This document shows, piece after piece, positions 4,448 through 5,422 of a DNA stretch of 5,422 bases. The stretch is from assembly GCA_964410485.1 (NCBI GenBank), contig CAYPHJ010000186.1:1-5422 (forward strand), written 5' to 3'. Made by a program: the position numbers and the translations under genes. Positions within the stretch are counted from its first letter, which is position 1. Every line of letters begins with the position of its first letter. Source of the DNA: CAYPHJ01 sp964410485 (GTDB lineage Bacteria > Desulfobacterota > Binatia > UBA9968). The notes below the pieces were generated by a model. The model had not been told where the DNA came from. It did not search any database and was given only the letters and a program-made list of their open reading frames with translations.

Positions 4448-5335
4448 ATGAAACGAAACAAAACGATCTCGATCGCGACTCTCGCGATTTTTCTACTTGG
4501 CGCATTGCTGCTCGCTCACCAGCCGGAAAGTGATTGGCTATTCGAAACGCGTGCTTCCTGGGCGGGGCAAGTTGCCTTCAGACCCGGAGAGGTATTTCGC
4601 GATCGGTTCAAGATCGGGAGTCAGGGTCCCGAAATGGTTGTTATTCCGGCGGGCAGATTTCGCATGGGCGACATCCAGGGTAAGCACGGCAACGATGAGC
4701 AACCCGTTCGCACCGTTGTGATTCAACGGCCCTTTGCCATGAGCCGGCACGAAATCACGTTCGATCAATATGACGCCTTTGCCAAGGCGACCGGCCGTAC
4801 ATTGCCGGACGACGAAGGTTTTGGTCGCGGTCGCCAACCCGTTTTGGTTTCCTGGAACGATGCTGTGGCCTATGCCGAGTGGTTATCGGGTCAGACGGGC
4901 GGGCGTTATCGCCTGCCCACCGAGGCCGAATGGGAATATGCCGCGCGCGCGCAAACAGAGACAACCTATTGGTGGGGAAACGCGGTGATACAAGGCTTGG
5001 CCAATTGTCGCGGCTGCGGCAGCAGGTGGGATGCCAAGCAGCCCGCGCCGGTAGGGTCTTTCAAGCCGAATCAGTTCGGGCTTTACGATACTTCTGGCAA
5101 TGTCGCGGAATGGGTGCGGGACTGCCAGCATGAGAATTACCAGGGAGCGCCCGTGGACGGAACGGCTTGGGAAGAAACGAATGGCGGCGACTGCGGAAGG
5201 CGTGTGGTTCGTGGCGGCAGTTGGTTCCGGGCGCACGATTGGGCGCGTTCGTCGCACCGGTTCAGTAATCGCCCGAGCTTCAGCGGCCGCGCTGTCGGCT
5301 TTCGTGTTGTGCGGGAGATCGAAAAGGCGAAGTAA
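4448..5335 (+). CDS. Exported FGE-sulfatase/SUMF1-domain protein lacking the FGE cysteine pair
   Basis: This is a 295-residue protein. Residues 7-23 are hydrophobic after KRNK, forming a signal peptide or N-terminal anchor, so the domain is probably periplasmic. The FGE-sulfatase domain (PF03781 type) runs from about 62 to 289: MVVIPAGRFRMG (63-74), PFAMSRHEITFDQYDAFA (95-112), PVLVSWNDAVAYAEWLS (131-147), RLPTEAEWEYAAR (155-167), PVGSFKPNQFGLYDTSGNVA (201-220), RVVRGGSW (252-259) and GFRVVR (284-289). True formylglycine-generating enzymes have two copper-binding cysteines just after GGS; here those positions are Arg261 and Ala266. Sulfatase activation is therefore not expected. Four other cysteines are present: Cys187 and Cys190 (NCRGCGSRW), Cys226 and Cys249. 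They recur in many bacterial members of the family and may form disulfides. It lies 55 bases after paralogue 3 and is probably co-transcribed. Its TAA is followed directly by TAG. The target is unknown. Confidence 0.88.
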   Translation: MKRNKTISIATLAIFLLGALLLAHQPESDWLFETRASWAGQVAFRPGEVFRDRFKIGSQGPEMVVIPAGRFRMGDIQGKHGNDEQPVRTVVIQRPFAMSRHEITFDQYDAFAKATGRTLPDDEGFGRGRQPVLVSWNDAVAYAEWLSGQTGGRYRLPTEAEWEYAARAQTETTYWWGNAVIQGLANCRGCGSRWDAKQPAPVGSFKPNQFGLYDTSGNVAEWVRDCQHENYQGAPVDGTAWEETNGGDCGRRVVRGGSWFRAHDWARSSHRFSNRPSFSGRAVGFRVVREIEKAK

Positions 5336-5354
5336 TAGCTACAGCTAGCGATCC

Positions 5355-5399
5355 AAGACGCTGGGCCGTAGAGTTCCCCGAGGACGAACGCAGCGTCTT
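5355..5399 (+). terminator. Probable transcription terminator hairpin after the operon
   Basis: AAGACGCTG (5355-5363) and CAGCGTCTT (5391-5399) are exact reverse complements. Within the 27-base loop, GTTC (5373-5376) can pair with GAAC (5386-5389), so a long two-part stem is possible. Only three Ts follow before GGG, which is a weak tract. It begins 20 bases after the SUMF1-domain stop, a fitting place for an operon end. It could instead be part of a dispersed repeat. Confidence 0.45.
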
Positions 5400-5422
5400 T
5401 GGGCATCTATGTTGAACTCTAG

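Noticed and set aside
5137..5406. Minus-strand 89-codon frame opposite the end of the SUMF1-domain gene and the terminator
   Set aside because: Mostly antisense to a well-supported gene, and its start lies in the terminator-like hairpin; no domain is recognisable.

Overview
The window looks like chromosomal DNA from an uncultured or environmental Gram-negative bacterium. The evidence is moderately GC-rich coding sequence, strong purine-rich Shine-Dalgarno sites, and three exported periplasmic solute-binding proteins of a family (PF04392 type) that is expanded in Rhizobiales, Betaproteobacteria and several uncultured soil lineages. The lineage cannot be fixed from this sequence alone.

Layout, all on the + strand. 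Bases 1-243 hold the 3' end of a reading frame whose last ~35 residues resemble the C-terminus of a GNAT acetyltransferase; the part before that is not recognisable. Bases 285-1080 hold a class I SAM-dependent methyltransferase broken near base 562-570. The N-terminal half (motif I) and the C-terminal half lie in different frames, and about 4-6 residues are missing at the join, so it is probably a pseudogene. Bases 1081-1349 are non-coding and contain a dense, almost back-to-back series of perfect inverted repeats (1103-1167).

Bases 1350-5335 form a probable four-gene operon. Three tandem, full-length, diverged paralogues of an ABC_sub_bind periplasmic protein (325, 331 and 331 aa) are followed by an exported FGE-sulfatase/SUMF1-domain protein (295 aa). 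That last protein lacks the two copper-binding cysteines of true formylglycine-generating enzymes. The two paralogue-paralogue junctions (2330-2357 and 3358-3384) carry the same run of heptanucleotide units (consensus GTRAGKM). The run supplies or overlaps the ribosome binding sites, in-frame GTG codons and, in one case, the upstream stop codon. A 9-bp-stem hairpin at 5355-5399 probably ends the unit.

How the genes work together is uncertain. No ABC permease or ATPase is present, so the three binding proteins are orphans here. They may hand ligands to a distant transporter, or act as sensors or scavengers. No substrate can be assigned. The SUMF1-domain protein shares their compartment and probably their transcript, but no target is visible. 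No mobile element, tRNA, rRNA or CRISPR array was seen.
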